Under the pieces are notes generated by a model. It saw nothing but the letters and a program-made list of their open reading frames with translations. It had not been told where the DNA came from and ran no database searches. Below are positions 1 to 12,235 of a DNA stretch of 64,000 nt, in pieces. How positions within the stretch are numbered: the stretch's first letter is position 1; each line of letters opens with the position of its first letter. The position numbers and the translations under genes were made by a program. This DNA is from Tillus elongatus (lineage: Eukaryota > Arthropoda > Insecta > Coleoptera > Cleridae), in the NCBI GenBank assembly GCA_964006375.1, contig OZ023265.1, forward strand, positions 161,708,118-161,772,117, read 5' to 3'.

Positions 1-1956
1 CCCAGTCAAGAAAATCGTCAAGCATTTAACGACGCAAGAAACCACTATGTCCGCATTCTTTCTGAGGCAAAAAACTCGTTTAATAACCACATCAAAAACA
101 AAGTCCTCTTAAGCTCCAGCGGCAGCAAACCCTTCTGGACTCTTGTTAAATCTATTGGGAATAATGTCTGCAAGAGCACGTTCCCACCTCTTGTTTCAGG
201 GGATGAAATTGTTTCTACCGCCCTGAGCAAGGCTGAACTTTTTGCTTCGTTGTTCGCCGGCAACTCTACTCTCAACCCACCTCCAAATGTTCAACCACCA
301 ACAGTTCCCAATGTCGCGCATAAAATGACGGATATCATTTTCAAAACTAAAAAGGTACGAAAGATGCTCTATTCTCTTAATACCAGAAAAGCCTCTGGCA
401 TTGACGAGATCCCAGCAATTGTTCTCAAAAAAAGGGCACCAGAGCTTGCTCCTGTCCTGACTCGTCTGTTTCAGATATCTTATAATAAAGGCATATTCCC
501 TAGTAACTGGAAAACTGCTCGAGTACAACCCATCCCCAAGAAAGGATCCAAAGCGCTTCCTAGCAACTACAGGCCTATTTCTCTCCTTTCAGTCGTCTCC
601 AAAGTGATGGAAAATATATAAACACCGAATTACTAAAATTTCTTAAAAAACACAGTCTAATCCACGACAGGCAGTATGGATTCCGTCAGCGCATATCGAC
701 TGCCGACCTCCTTTCCTTTGTCACCCATTCTTGGAACAAGTCTATGGAACAACACGGTGAATCCCAGATTGTTGCTCTAGACATATCAAAAGCATTCGAC
801 CAGGTCTGGCACGCAGCGCTGCTTAATAAACTTCCGGCATATGGCCTACCACCAAAACTTTGTACCTGGACAGCAAATTTCCTCTCCAACAGGAGCATAT
901 CTGTTGTTGTGGATGGCCATTCCTCTAAACTGTATCCAATTAATGCAGGAGTCCCTCAAGGTTTAGCTTTAGCCCCTACTTTGTTTCTTCTCCACATCAA
1001 TGACCTCCTCTCTAGCACATCCAACCCAGTTTACAGCTACGCGGACGACAGCACCCTCCATTCAAATATACAATATTCTAAGCCTGTCTCTTTAGCCCAA
1101 TTAGATAAGGATCGCAGACTCATGGAGGGTTCTGTCTCCGTTGATCTTCAAAAAATATTAGATTGGGGAAGTAGAAATCTTGTACAATTCAACCCCACCA
1201 AAACTAAGTCTTGCTTTCTTTCTCACAAGAGATACACCGGCCCTAGACCCATTACAATGAACAACCAAGTTATTCAAAGTAATGAGTCCTTTTCTCTTGT
1301 TGGCATTTCTGTGGATCGAAATCTTAATTGGCACCAACATGTCACATCAATTGCAGAAGCGGCTGTTAAGAAATTACGTTTCTTCTTCCGGGCTCGCAAA
1401 TACTTTTCACCAGCTAATCTCTATACCTTATATACTTCACAAATAAGGCCAAACCTCGAATACTGCTCCCACATCTGGGGTGCCGCTGCCGCCTCTATAC
1501 TAGCTATTCTGGACTCCATTCAAAAGAGAGCTATACGTCTCATCGGTGACCTTACCCTCACCCAAAGACTGCCATCCCTTGCCCACCGACGTGCCGTTGG
1601 TGACCTCTCTCTCTTTTATAGATATCTGCACGAGCACTGCTCAGAGGAGCTTTCTTCCATAGTTCCTCCACCTGCTGTCCCCAACGGATCCACCAGTAGA
1701 ACAGAGCGAATGCACCCTTTAACTGTACAGTTCACCAGACTTAGAACATCTTGTTATGCCCGCTCTTTTGTCCCGAGGACTTCCAAGTTGTGGAATTCCT
1801 TGCCGGCACATGTTTTTCCTTCTCCTCCGAACCTCCAAACCTTCAAGTCCAGAATTAACAAGCTGCCTCTTTCCTCCTTGTCAACACCCACGGTACGATA
1901 GTATTTAGGCTGTAAGCCCTCGTGGTGTGTTGTTAAAATTTAAAAAAATAAAAAAT
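1..1956 (+). mobile_element. Non-LTR retrotransposon, copy 1 (reverse transcriptase half)
   Basis: This copy is cut on the left by the window edge. Frame 1 is open from base 1 to 621 and frame 3 from about 613 to 1901. The break is a single missing base near 612-614, seen by comparison with the intact copy at 23451-26609. The second part carries the RT palm motifs FDQVWH and YADDS and ends in the motif TSKLWNSLP followed by a short basic tail. After the stop comes a 3' UTR ending in CTCGTGGTGTGTTGTT and an A-rich tail. The 3' terminus is shared with the other copies, which supports TPRT-type insertion. The family looks like the jockey/CR1 group. Apart from the one frameshift the preserved part reads cleanly, so the copy is young. 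Confidence 0.93.
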
Positions 1957-2265
1957 TCAAAAGTCGGGATCTCCTCATTAGTGAATTTTTTCTAAGAAAA
2001 TTCACTAAAAAACACACAAAAACACGAAAGATATTGTTTAAAATGACTTCCATTTTCTCTCACATATAACTGCACACTTCGTCAAAAATTTAAGTCGACT
2101 CTGTCAAGTAGTTGGATGTCACTTTTAATAATGGTCCACTTATTATTGATGCGACTCCGCAAATCTTCCGCAGTTTGAACTGGTGTCAACTACACAGATT
2201 CTTTTAAAGCTCCCCATTATGGGGCACCTGTATAAGCAAGATTTTCTTCAAAAAAATTCGCTAAG
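1957..2265. repeat. Dispersed repeat A, copy 1
   Basis: About 310 bp that recur in the same orientation at 22398-22711 with only scattered differences. The repeat starts with AAAATTCAAAAGTCGGGATC, contains a local inverted repeat around TTAGTGAATTTTTTCTAAG, and ends near TGGGGCACCTGTATAAGC. It has no open reading frame. Pieces of the same family, in either orientation, are at 3240-3365 and 19683-19800. Confidence 0.8.
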
Positions 2266-3120
2266 AAAATGAAATTGAACTTCATTTTAAAAAAAACTAT
2301 TTTTGCGAAATATAGCCCGTTTGATTGATCATCAGTTATCTGCATGGGTACATTACCTAACAATATCCGTAATTTAGTAGCTTGGTAGTAAATTATGTAG
2401 TAATAGAGTAATTACATATCCTAGCGTAATAATATATCTAATTACTTACAAGTATGTATTTAAATATCACTTAAAACCCACTTTGTTGTAGCAGGAAAGT
2501 CACTTGTTGCGATTATAAGACTCCGTATTCCGTGAAGATGACATTCTTATTCACTAAGAAAATAATCATATTGTATCGAAGACCAATCGATATATTAATT
2601 AGCACGAGATTCGTCACTGTTTTTATCTGATCTGCACCTATTTACACCTTCGCTACGTTCTTGCTTCTTCAGGTTACTCACTTACTTAACATAAATTATC
2701 TTATTTTATCGGTATTTCTAGGAACTTAAAGTTTTATATCCTCACCTAGAGCGAAGCATGTGAATGTATCGTTTATTGAACACTACTGCATACTGCAGCA
2801 TTCGCAGCTTTTTTAATAAGTTGGGCTTGCTGATTTTTTAAATAGCACGTTGCAAAATTAAAATCATATTAGCGTCATGCAATTCTGTCGGCTTATATGA
2901 TATTATTCTATAACTAGATGCGATTTAATCATATAGTGTAGAAATCTTGAAATACTGGTTGATAAACCCATGAGTTAAAGGAAATATTATGTATTACGAT
3001 TACATTGCAAACAATCCAGACAGATTGCGGCCAAGGAGAGCGCTTATTCAAATTTCAGGAAATATAATAAGACTTCATAGAGAAAAAATACGCCAGGCTA
3101 TAAAAGTAAATTATAATTAC
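2266..3120. other. AT-rich stretch without recognised gene
   Basis: I see no coding region, RNA gene or clear repeat structure here. It is probably old, decayed repeat or intergenic DNA. Confidence 0.5.
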
Positions 3121-3440
3121 AGGTGTCCCATGAGTACACTTTGAGAACCCAAATCACCACAACACATTTTTTAAGACCTTACGATCGTGTCACTGACCAC
3201 ATCAGCATCATCAGAGGATGAAAAAGTCTGTATTTAAAAAATTCGTTATTAAGGAGACCGTTACTTTTGAATTTTGAAAAGATTTCTTCAAACAAGTACG
3301 AACTAGGCGCCCTAGAACCCACATCTGGGGTAAGTGTCAGTTTTTATCTGTTTACATATATACAGGGAGCGGATTTCTAAGTATGATACGAGAAATTCTT
3401 TTAACGTTATGCACTTGAGCTGCATCTTATAAAATTATTT
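3121..3440. repeat. Fragments of dispersed repeats
   Basis: Bases 3130-3230 contain the block GAGAACCCAAATCACCACAA followed by ACGATCGTGTCACTGACCAC, which recurs at 7565-7665; its first half appears as an inverted pair at 61082-61145. Bases 3240-3365 are an inverted partial copy of dispersed repeat A. No gene is visible. Confidence 0.6.
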
Positions 3441-3704
3441 TTACAATCACAGGCTGGTCCATAAGTTTCTGGTGATACAAGTTCGCTTCTTATTTCTTAA
3501 TTGCACACCCCCCCCCCCCCTATTTACTTGTGTACTTTTTTTAAAGAATACACTTATTTTCAAGAAATATGGTACATTGTTTATACTATATAGTTTATAC
3601 TGGTAGCCAAATTTGTTGCCTGCTTTCATTGAAAAAGACATATTTTCTATTAAAAATATTTTTTTGAAAATTCATTACTATAAGGCACTTGCTGCGTCCA
3701 GACT
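3410..3704. repeat. Composite of two repeats, with a 5'-truncated MITE (GACGCAG family) and a poly-C run
   Basis: The left part (3410-3500, with CAGGCTGGTCCATAAGT) matches 20857-20940. The right part matches the distal half of the 312-bp MITE at 21011-21322 and ends with the family terminal repeat CACTTGCTGCGTCCAGAC. The left terminal repeat is missing. A run of about 13 C is at 3508-3521. Confidence 0.65.
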
Positions 3705-3815
3705 TTTTCACTTAACACTTCAGTGAATTTTTTTAGAGAGTTACCAAATACACTGGCAGACAGGTATTAATTTGTTTGGGTAATTTAAATGGAAATATAG
3801 CAATCAATTCAGAAA

Positions 3816-3840
3816 TAATAATAATAATAATAATAATAAC
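3816..3840. repeat. (AAT)n microsatellite
   Basis: About eight AAT units, just left of the tail of the non-LTR copy that follows. Confidence 0.85.
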
Positions 3841-3872
3841 AGTAGACAAACTCCGCACCCGGAAGTCTTTGA

Positions 3873-5877
3873 CTTTTTTTTTCAACAACACACCACGAGG
3901 GCTCACAGCCTAAATACTATCATACCGTGGGTGTCGACAAGGAGGAAAGAGGCAACTTGTTTAATTCTGGACTTGAAGGTTCGGAGGTTCAGAGCAGAAG
4001 GAAAAACATGTGCCGGCAAGGAATTCCACAATTTGGAAGTCCTCAGGACAAAAGAGCGGGCATAACAAATTATTCTATGTCTGGTGACCTGGACAGTAAA
4101 TGGTGCATTCACTCTGTTCCCCTGGTAGATCTATTGGGGGCAGCAGGTGGAGGAACTATGGAAGAAAACTCCTCTGACCAGTGCCCGTGCAGATATCTAT
4201 AAAGAGAGAGAGAGAGAGAGAGGTCACCAACGGCACGTCGGTGGGCAAGGGATGGCAGCCTTTGAGTGAGGGTATGTTCACCGATTAGACATATAGCTCT
4301 CTTCTGAATGAAGTCCAGGATAGCGAGTGTAGAAGCGGCAGCGGCAGTCCAGATGTGGGAGCAGTATTCGAGGTTTGGCCTTATTTGTGAAGTATATAAG
4401 GTATAGAGATTAGCTGGTGAAAAGTATTTGCGAGTCCGGCAGAGGAAACCTAATTTCTTAGTAGCCGCTTCTGCAATTGATGTGAAATGTTGGTGCCAAT
4501 TGAGAAATGCTAACAAGTGAAAAGGACTCATTACTTTGAATAACTTGGTTCTTCTTTGTGATGGGTCTAGGGCTGGTGTATCTCTTATGAGATAGAAAGC
4601 AAGACTGAGATTTGGTGGAGTTGAGTCATCTAATTGGGCTAAAGAGACAGGCTTAGAATATTGTATATTTCAGTGGAGGGTGCTGTCGTCCGCTTAACTG
4701 TGAACTGGGTTGGATGTGCTAGAGAGGAGGTCATTGATGTGGAGAAGTAGGGGCTAAAGCTGAACCCTGAGGGACTGTATTAATTGGATACAGTTTAGAG
4801 GAATGGTCATCCACGACAACAGAATTGCTCTGGTTAGAGAGGAAATTTGCTGTCCAGGTGCTGAGTTTTGGTGGTAGGCCAGAGGCCGGAAGTTTATTAA
4901 GTAGCGCTGTGTGCCAGACCTGGTCAAATGCTTTGCATATGTCAAGAGCGACAATCTGGGATTCACCGTGTAGTTCCATAGAATTGGTGACAAAGGAAAG
5001 GAGGTCGGCAGTTGATCTGCGCTGACGGAATCCATACTGCCTGTCGTGGATTAGACTGTGTTTTTCAAGAAATTTTAGTAATTTGGTGTTTATATACTTT
5101 TCCCATTTCGCGTGAAAGGCAAAGGTGACTGCAAAGAATGCGGACTTAGCGGTTTCTTGCGTCGTTAAATGCTTGACGGTTTTCTTGACTGGGATTGTGT
5201 AGAAGAGTTTTGTGAGCTTTGACCTTTTCAAGTCTGGCCTTTTCACAGGATTTAAAGATCCAGGACTTTTGAGTGGCTGAAGCGGTTTTCTGTGTACGTG
5301 GAATAAATAATTCCATGCCAGCTTGGATAATTTCGGTGACGTTTTGTGAGATATCAGAGGGGCCAGGCTGAGAGAAGCAGACAGACGCCCTTGAAAATGA
5401 GGCAAAGTAATCCCGCATTTTGTCCCAGTCGCGGAGTTGTAGTGCCAAACCATATGTGGGTGTGATGACTGTGTGACCTCGGGTTGCATTGCGCAGGAAG
5501 CAGTGACCATGCCGTGGTCTGAGCGACCATGGAGGGCGGTGACTGGTGTCTTATAACATTCAGGTTTTGTAGTAAGAAGGAGATCCAAGTGATTTGAGTT
5601 GTGTGTTGGGATGCGAGGAAAGTAAGTACGTTGCTGAACTATATTGGCTAAAGAATTGCTGACTGCTAAGGCTTCCGCTGCTCTCCCTTATGGATCGGTT
5701 TTTGAAGATCCTAGCCATTCCTTATTATGGACATTGAACTCACCAAGAATAGTGACCTCGGATGAAGGATATTCAGAAATTAGATGGTCGGTTTTTTCAG
5801 AAAGGTAGCCGAAGAGCTGGACAAAGTTATTGTCAGGAAGTGACCGATAAATGCAACAGATGAATTTAGTTGCAGCT

Positions 5878-5922
<45 letters not shown>

Positions 5923-6435
5923 ATCCAAATTATGTATTTTCTTCTAGCTTCTAAATTGGGGAGTCTGGTGCAGGATAGATTGCTACGGATGTATGCACAC
6001 ACGCCTACATGCAATCTAAAGAAAGTAAGGAGCTCATACCCCGGGAAATTAAGGCGATTAGTGGCTGTTTTGGCACTGATTTGGTTTTCGGTGAGAAAGA
6101 GGAGTTGGGGCCTATTAGACTGGAGGAAATGGTGGACGGAGTTTAGATTAGAATTTAGGCCACATATATTCGAGAAGGATATGTTAAATCTTGATGCCGG
6201 CGCCCCCTGCACACCCCTCTTCCGGAGATCAGAATGGAGGGGTATTTTATCTCTGGATTCTTTTGTACAAGGAGGAGCCATCATCATTTTTGTTTATAAG
6301 GAAAACCGACTCATGGACCAGAACCGGAAACGTCCGTTGGGACTTCACCGGCCCCTTGATGTAAGGGGTGGTACCTCCTCGGGCGTGAAAAAAATCCTTA
6401 ACTATCACGTAAAGGAAAAGCATACTGCCACCTGC
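3873..6435 (-). mobile_element. Non-LTR retrotransposon, copy 2 (internally deleted)
   Basis: Read on the minus strand, the copy starts at GCAGGTGGCAG (6435), has the ATGATGATGG start of the single ORF near 6287, an endonuclease region and an RT region, and ends in GTTGTTGAAAAAAAAA. Relative to the intact copy it lacks about 540 bp around 5100-5150, where the pre-RT segment is joined directly to the KYINT segment. It also has several frameshifts. Two GA/TC microsatellites have grown inside it (4204-4223 and 5880-5919). It is a dead copy. Confidence 0.92.
5880..5919. repeat. (GA)n expansion inside non-LTR copy 2
   Basis: About 19 GA units stand where the intact copy has only a short GAGAGAGAG seed (26086-26096). 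On the element's coding strand the run encodes repeated Leu-Ser in the endonuclease region. Confidence 0.9.
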
Positions 6436-7564
6436 AAAATTAATGAACAACGAAAAAATCCTAATTTTCATACTCAGACTTGCGATTTAAAACGTCAAAA
6501 TTGGTAATTTTTAAACAAAATTCTAAATCGAAGGAGGGTTTTGGACAATAAACATTGCAAGAAGTGTGCTTAACAGCGTCTTATATTTCTTTTTCAATAG
6601 CTGTTGTTCTTCGTTTGACTAATATATTTGCAGAAAATTTATTTGAAATAGAATCTTTCTGCGATTCTATAGCAGTAGTTTAAATTATAAAATTTGTGAT
6701 TTAGATGTGTTATAAGTTTTTATTTAACAAAATTAATTTGAAAAAATTCCTCCTTTAGTCAATAAATCGATAAACGGACAAACTAGATACAACTGGTAGT
6801 AATACTGTGGTTGCAGAAAGTTCGTTATGGTAGCGCATTTTCAATAACTTTTTTCAAATGTTAATAAACCAATTTTCTCTCGATCAATAGAATCCAACTC
6901 TGGTATGTAACAAAAACATTATAAAGGCAACACGTGTACGGAATTGCATCAAACCAAATTTATTGTTTTCGTAGTTAATTTTTCTTTACCTTTCGATGAT
7001 TTTTCATATTTGAATGATTTTTATGAAAATTCGCTACTGTAACGCACTTGCTGCGTCTAGACTTCCATAAATTTTTGCCTGTTTGACGTTGAATATTCCA
7101 TTAGATAGTTTTGCGTGGAATATAAATTAATTAGTAATTGCTTGGTTTATACCAACGACAACAGGTGCACACGCAATTTATTTAGGAAATTAATTGTTAA
7201 CTTGAAGATCCGTGATATTGTCTGACAGATCTAAGATTTAAACACGGATCTACACATTGATTCACAACTTTACCAATAAATCACAAATGACTCATCAAGG
7301 TTGATTATACATTGGTAAATAATATAAGAAACTGGTAGGTAAATAGTTCTTGGTTCACTTCTTTGAGTCAGCTAGAATACAGCTTCGTGCTTTCTTAGTT
7401 TGTCCCCTTGTCTAACTTTATAACTTACAGTAATGTTCTTTTCTCACAACAAGGAATTTCATTAGCGACATTTTTAAAATTACGTTAAATTTAATTCCGG
7501 AAAAACCTGGATTACAATTATTCAACAAAACTGAATTTAATACTGAAGTAAAATCTGTATATAA
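6436..7564. other. AT-rich spacer with one degenerate MITE
   Basis: Bases 6811-7062 look like a diverged member of the GACGCAG MITE family. The left end has GCAGAAAGTTCGTTATGGTA and the right end has CGCACTTGCTGCGTCTAGAC. The rest is AT-rich and shows no gene. Confidence 0.55.
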
Positions 7565-7665
7565 CATGGTACAGATAAGCACACTTGGAGAACCCAAATC
7601 ACCACAACACATTTTAAAAAGACTTGACGATCGTTTCACTAACCAACTTATCGTCAGCAGAGGGT
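7565..7665. repeat. Dispersed repeat block with 3130-3230
   Basis: Contains ACTTGGAGAACCCAAATCAC and, about 60 bases on, ACGATCGTTTCACTAACCAA, as at 3130-3230. Blocks of this kind often flank Penelope-like elements, but no coding part is attached here. Confidence 0.55.
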
Positions 7666-7721
7666 GAATAATTCTAAATATCTCATATCCGCAACTCTAT
7701 TATTATTCTTCTGCATTTGTG

Positions 7722-10568
7722 CAGGAGGTACCACCCCTTACATCAAGAGGTGGGTGAAGTCCCAACGGGCGTTTCCGGTTCTAGTGTATGAGTCGGTTTC
7801 CCTTATAAACAAAAATGATGATGGCTCCTCCTTGTACAAAAGATTCCGAAGATAAAATACCCCTCCATTCGGATCTCCGGAAGAGGGGTGTGCAGGGGGC
7901 GCCGGCATCAAGATTTAACATATCCTTCTCGAATATATGTGGCCTAAATTCTAACCTGAACTCCGTCCACCATTTCTTCCAGGCTAATAGGCCCCAACTC
8001 CTCTTCCTCACCGAAACCCAAACCAGTGCCAAAGCAGCCACTAATCACCTTAGTTTCCCGGGGTATGAGCTCCTTACTTCCTTTAGATTGCATAGAGGCG
8101 AAGAAAAGACCTCCTTTGGATAAAACTCTCTCTCAGGGCTGCAACTAAATTTATCTGATGCATTTACCGGTCACCTTCTGACAACAACTTTGTCCAGCTC
8201 TTCGACTACCTTTCTGAAAAAACCGACCATCTGATTTCTGAATATCCTTCCTCCGAGGTCACTATTCTTGGCGATTTCAATGTCCATAATAAGGAATGGC
8301 TAGGATCTTCAAAAACCGATCCACAAGGGAGAGCAGCGGATGCCTTTGCAGTCAGAAATTCTTTAACCAATATGTTTCAGCAACCTACTTACTTTCCTCG
8401 CATCCCAACACACAGCTCAAATCCCTTGGATTTCCATCTTACTACAAAACCTGAATGCTATAAGACATCAATCACCGCCCCTCTTGGTCGCTCAGACCAC
8501 GGCATGGTCACTGCTTCCTGCGCAATGCAACCCGAAGTCACAGAGTCATCACACCCACGTATCGTTTGGCACTACAACTCCGTCTGTCTGCTTCTCTCAT
8601 CCTGACTCCTCTGATATCTCACAAAAAGTCACCGAAATTATCCAAGCTGGCATGGAATTACTTATTCTATGTACACAGAAAACCTCTTCAGTTACTCAAA
8701 AGCACTGGTTCTCTAAATCCTGTGAGAAGGCCAGACTTGAAAAGGTCAAAACTCACAAAACGCTTCTACACAATCCCTGTCAAGAAAACCGTCAAGGATT
8801 TAATGACGCAAGAAACCGCTATGTCCGCATTCTTTCTGAGGCAAAAGGCTCGTTTAATAACCACATCAAAAACAAAGTCCTCTCAAGCTCCAACGGCAGC
8901 AAACTCTTTTGGACTCTTGCTAAATCTATTGGGAATAATTTCTGCAAGAGCACATTCCCACCTCTTGTTTCAGGGGATGAAATTGTTTCTACCGTCCTGG
9001 GAAAGGCTGACCTTTTTGGCTCGTTGTTCGCCGGCAATTCTACTCTCAACCCACTTCCAAATATTCAACCACTAACAGTCCCCAGTGTCGCGCATTAAAT
9101 GACGGATATCATTTTCAAAACTAAAAAGGTACGAAAGATGCTCTCTTCTCTTAATACCAGGAAATCATCTGGCCTTGACGAGATCCCAGCAATTGTTCTA
9201 AAATAATTTGCACCAGAACTTTCTCCTGTCCTGACTCATCTCTTTCAGACATCTTATAATAGAGGCATATTCCCTAGTAAATGGAAAACTGCTCGAGTAC
9301 AACCCGTCCCCAAGAAATAATCCAAAGCGCTTCCTAGCAACTACAGGCCTATTTCTCTCCTTTCAGTCGTATCTAATGTGATGGAAAGTATATAAGCACC
9401 GAATTACTAAAATTTCTTGAAAAACACAGTCTAATCCACGACAGGCAGTATGGATTCCGTCAGCGCACTTCAACTGCCGACCTTATTTCCTTTGTCACCT
9501 ATTCTTGGAATCAGTCTATGGAACTACACGGTGAATCCCAGATTGTGGCTCTAGACATATCCAAAGCATTCGACCAGGTCTGGCACGCAGCGCTGCTTAA
9601 TAAACTTCCGGCATATGGCCTACCACCAAAACTCTGTACCGCGACAGCAAATTTCCTCTCCAACCGGAGCATTTCTGTTGTCGTGGATGGCCATTCCTCT
9701 AAACTGTATCCAATTAATGCAGGAGTCCCTCAGGGTTCAGATTTAGCCCCTACTTCTCTATATCAATGAATTCCTCTCTAGCACATCCACCCCAGTTCAC
9801 AGTTAAGCGGACGACAGCACCCTCCACTCAAATATACAATATTCTAAGCCTGTCTCTTTAGCTCAATTAGATGAGGATCGCAAACTAATGGAGGGTTGTG
9901 TCTCTGTGAATCTCCAAAAAATATTAGACTGGGGAAGTAGAAATCTTGTACAATTCAACTCCACCAAATCTCAGTCTTGCTTTCTATCTCATAAGAAATA
10001 CACCCCCCTAGACCCATCACAATGAACAACCAAGTTATTTAAAGTAATGCGCCTTTTTGCTTGTTGGCATTTCTGTGGATCAAAATCTCAATTGGCACCA
10101 ACATGTTACATCAATTGCAGAAGCGGCTGCTACGAAATTAGGTTTCCTCTTCCGGGCTCGCAAATACTTTTCACCAGCTAATCTCTATACCTTATATACT
10201 TCACAAATAAGGCCAAACCTCAAATACTGCTCCCGCATCTGGGGTGCCGCTGCTGCTTTTATACCCGCTATCCTGGACTCAATTCAGAAGAGAGCTATGC
10301 GTCTCATCGGTGACCCTACCCTCACCCAAAGGCTGCCGTTCCTTGCCCACCAACGTGCCATTGCTGACCTCTCTCTCTGTTTTATAGATATATGCACGGG
10401 CACTGCTCAGAGGAGCTTTCTTCCATAGTTCCTCCCCCTGCTGCCCCAACAGATCTACCAGGGGAACAGAGCGAATGCACCCTTTTACTGTCCAGGTCAG
10501 GTCAGGTCAGGTCAGGTCAGGTCATGTTTTTCCTTCTCCTCTGAACCTCCAAACCTTCAAGTCCAGGG
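7722..10568 (+). mobile_element. Non-LTR retrotransposon, copy 3 (near full length, decayed)
   Basis: This copy runs from the 5' UTR (GAGGTACCACCCC) through the ATGATGATGG start at 7815, the endonuclease segment (a one-base-shifted GGCGATTTCAATG block at 8271-8283 and the SDHGMV motif at 8493-8510), the pre-RT segment and the RT segment. It ends abruptly at 10568 without the family 3' terminus. Several frameshifts and stops break the frame (for example near 8103, 8560, 9100, 9205 and 9320-9400). The YADD site is damaged: a shift near 9805 turns it into a stop. A pentamer repeat replaces about 75 bp near 10493-10525. Confidence 0.92.
10493..10525. repeat. (AGGTC)n pentanucleotide repeat
   Basis: About six tandem AGGTC units inside the 3' part of non-LTR copy 3. 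They replace the sequence that encodes the stretch before LWNSLP in the other copies. The seed GTCCAGGTCACC is present in the intact element. Confidence 0.85.
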
Positions 10569-10574
10569 AGGTTT

Positions 10575-11195
10575 AAATTGTCACTGTTTATTGTAATTAG
10601 TTTAACTTATTTACTAATACTGCTTTTCATTAGTTTTGTAAAATTTGCTACTTGTGTTTCTAATTCCGCTTTATTATTAAAACAGTGTTAAGATTTATAT
10701 TTTCATTGGTGTGTTGTCTAAATTTGTTCCAGTTTGAGTTTTTATAATCATATACTTGCCTTGTGGTATTTGATAGGATCTAGTTGTAGAGAGCAAATTT
10801 GAGTGGATTGTGTTCTGAATTTAGTTGGGAAAGTGATTCTAAATCGGGTGAGATATTGACCACATTTTTATTGATCAATATATCTATTGTTATAGCTGTA
10901 GTATGGTTATTTTGAAAATGTGTTGGTGGACTTGGAAACTGAATTATGCAGTTATTATTAAGTATGTAGTTATTTAGTGTGACGCCATTTCTATTAGTTA
11001 GATGGCAATTCCAGGCCTTGTGGCGCGCGTTCAAATCTCCTAATACGAGTAGTTTGTTAGATTTGTCTGGAGTGTGTCTAAATCTTGACGAGAGAAATTG
11101 TTTGTAGGTATGTTATAAACTGAAGTAATATGTGTACTATCTGATAATTTTATTGTTAGGTTATCAATGGAGGTGCTTGAGTCATTTCTCAAGTT
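10575..11195 (-). pseudogene. Endonuclease fragment of a second non-LTR family (right piece)
   Basis: The minus strand reads LVLGDLNARHKAWN, the GDxN motif of an AP-type endonuclease, followed by a typical Asn-rich stretch with the IDI block that precedes the SDH region. Upstream, about 11030-11190 reads as a segment ending in TSVYNIPTNN, typical of this domain. A frameshift lies near 11035. The family is not that of copies 1-8. Its missing N-terminal part lies at 12096-12235, beyond non-LTR copy 4, so copy 4 appears to have inserted into it. Confidence 0.75.
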
Positions 11196-11203
11196 GGCAA
11201 GTT

Positions 11204-12095
11204 ACATCAAGGGGCCGGTGAAGTCCCAACGGACGTTTCCGGTTTTGGTGTATGAGTCGATTTCCCTTATAAACAAAAATGATGATGGCTCCTCCTTGTA
11301 CAAAAGATTCCGGAGATAAAATACCCCTCCATTCGGATCTCCGGGAGAGGGGTGTACAGGAGGCGCCGGCATCAAGTTGTAACATATCCTTTTCGAATAT
11401 ATGTAACCTGAACTCCGTCCACCATTTCCTCCGGGCTAATAGGCCCCAACTCCTCTTCCTCACCGAAACCCAAATCAGTGCCAAAACAGCCACACATCAA
11501 TTGTAGAAGCGGCTGCTAAGAAATTAGGTTTCCTCTTCCGGGCTCGCAAATACTTTTCACCAGCTAATCTCTTTACTTTATATACTTCACAAATAAGACC
11601 AAACCTCGAATACTGCTCCCACATCTGGGGCGCCGCTGCCGATTCTACACTCGCTATCCTGGAATCCATACAGAAGAAAGCTCTGCGCCTAATCGGTGAC
11701 CCTACTCTCGCCCAAAGGCTGCTATCCCTTGCCTACCGACGTGCCGTTGGTGACCTCTCTCTCTTTTATAGATATCTACACGGGCACTGCTCAGAGGAGC
11801 TTTCTTCCATAGTTCCTCTACCTGCTGCCCCCAACAGATCTACCAGGGGAACAGAGCGAATGTACCCTTTTACTGTCTAGGTCACCAGACATAGAACATC
11901 TTGTTATGCCCGCTCTTTTGTCCCGAGGATTTCCAAGTTGTGGAATTCCTTGCCGGCACATGTTTTTCCTTCTCCTCCGAACCTCCAAACCTTTAAGTCC
12001 AGAATTAACAAGTTGCCTCTTTCCTCCTAGTCGACACCCACGGTACGATAGTATTTAGGCTGTGAGCCCTCGTGGTGTTTTGTTGAAAAAAAATG
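11204..12095 (+). mobile_element. Non-LTR retrotransposon, copy 4 (large internal deletion)
   Basis: The 5' UTR and start (ATGATGATGG at 11279) and the first 70 codons of the endonuclease are joined at about 11492 directly to the post-RT segment (ATCAATTGTAGAAGCGGCTG). The copy then runs to the normal 3' terminus with an A8 tail. About 2.2 kb are missing. It is nested in an endonuclease fragment of another non-LTR family. Confidence 0.9.
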
Positions 12096-12235
12096 GGACG
12101 TTGTTTTTAACTAGGAAGGCAAGAGCACCACCATTATAGTTACTATTTTTTCTAATAATTTTGTCAGTTTTGTTAAAGGCACACGTTCTTATCCCTGTAC
12201 CACCGAGGCTCTAAGTAAAGAAGTTATACTAGTAT
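12096..12235 (-). pseudogene. Endonuclease fragment of the second non-LTR family (left piece)
   Basis: The minus strand reads GGALAFLVKNNV, matching the GGGxAILV strand of AP-type endonucleases of jockey/I-group non-LTR elements. It is upstream, in coding order, of the piece at 10575-11195, and the two are separated by copy 4. Confidence 0.6.

Noticed and set aside
10493..10525. Short regular repeats as a CRISPR-like array
   Set aside because: It is an uninterrupted AGGTC pentamer without spacers, in a eukaryotic retrotransposon. No CRISPR array exists in the window.
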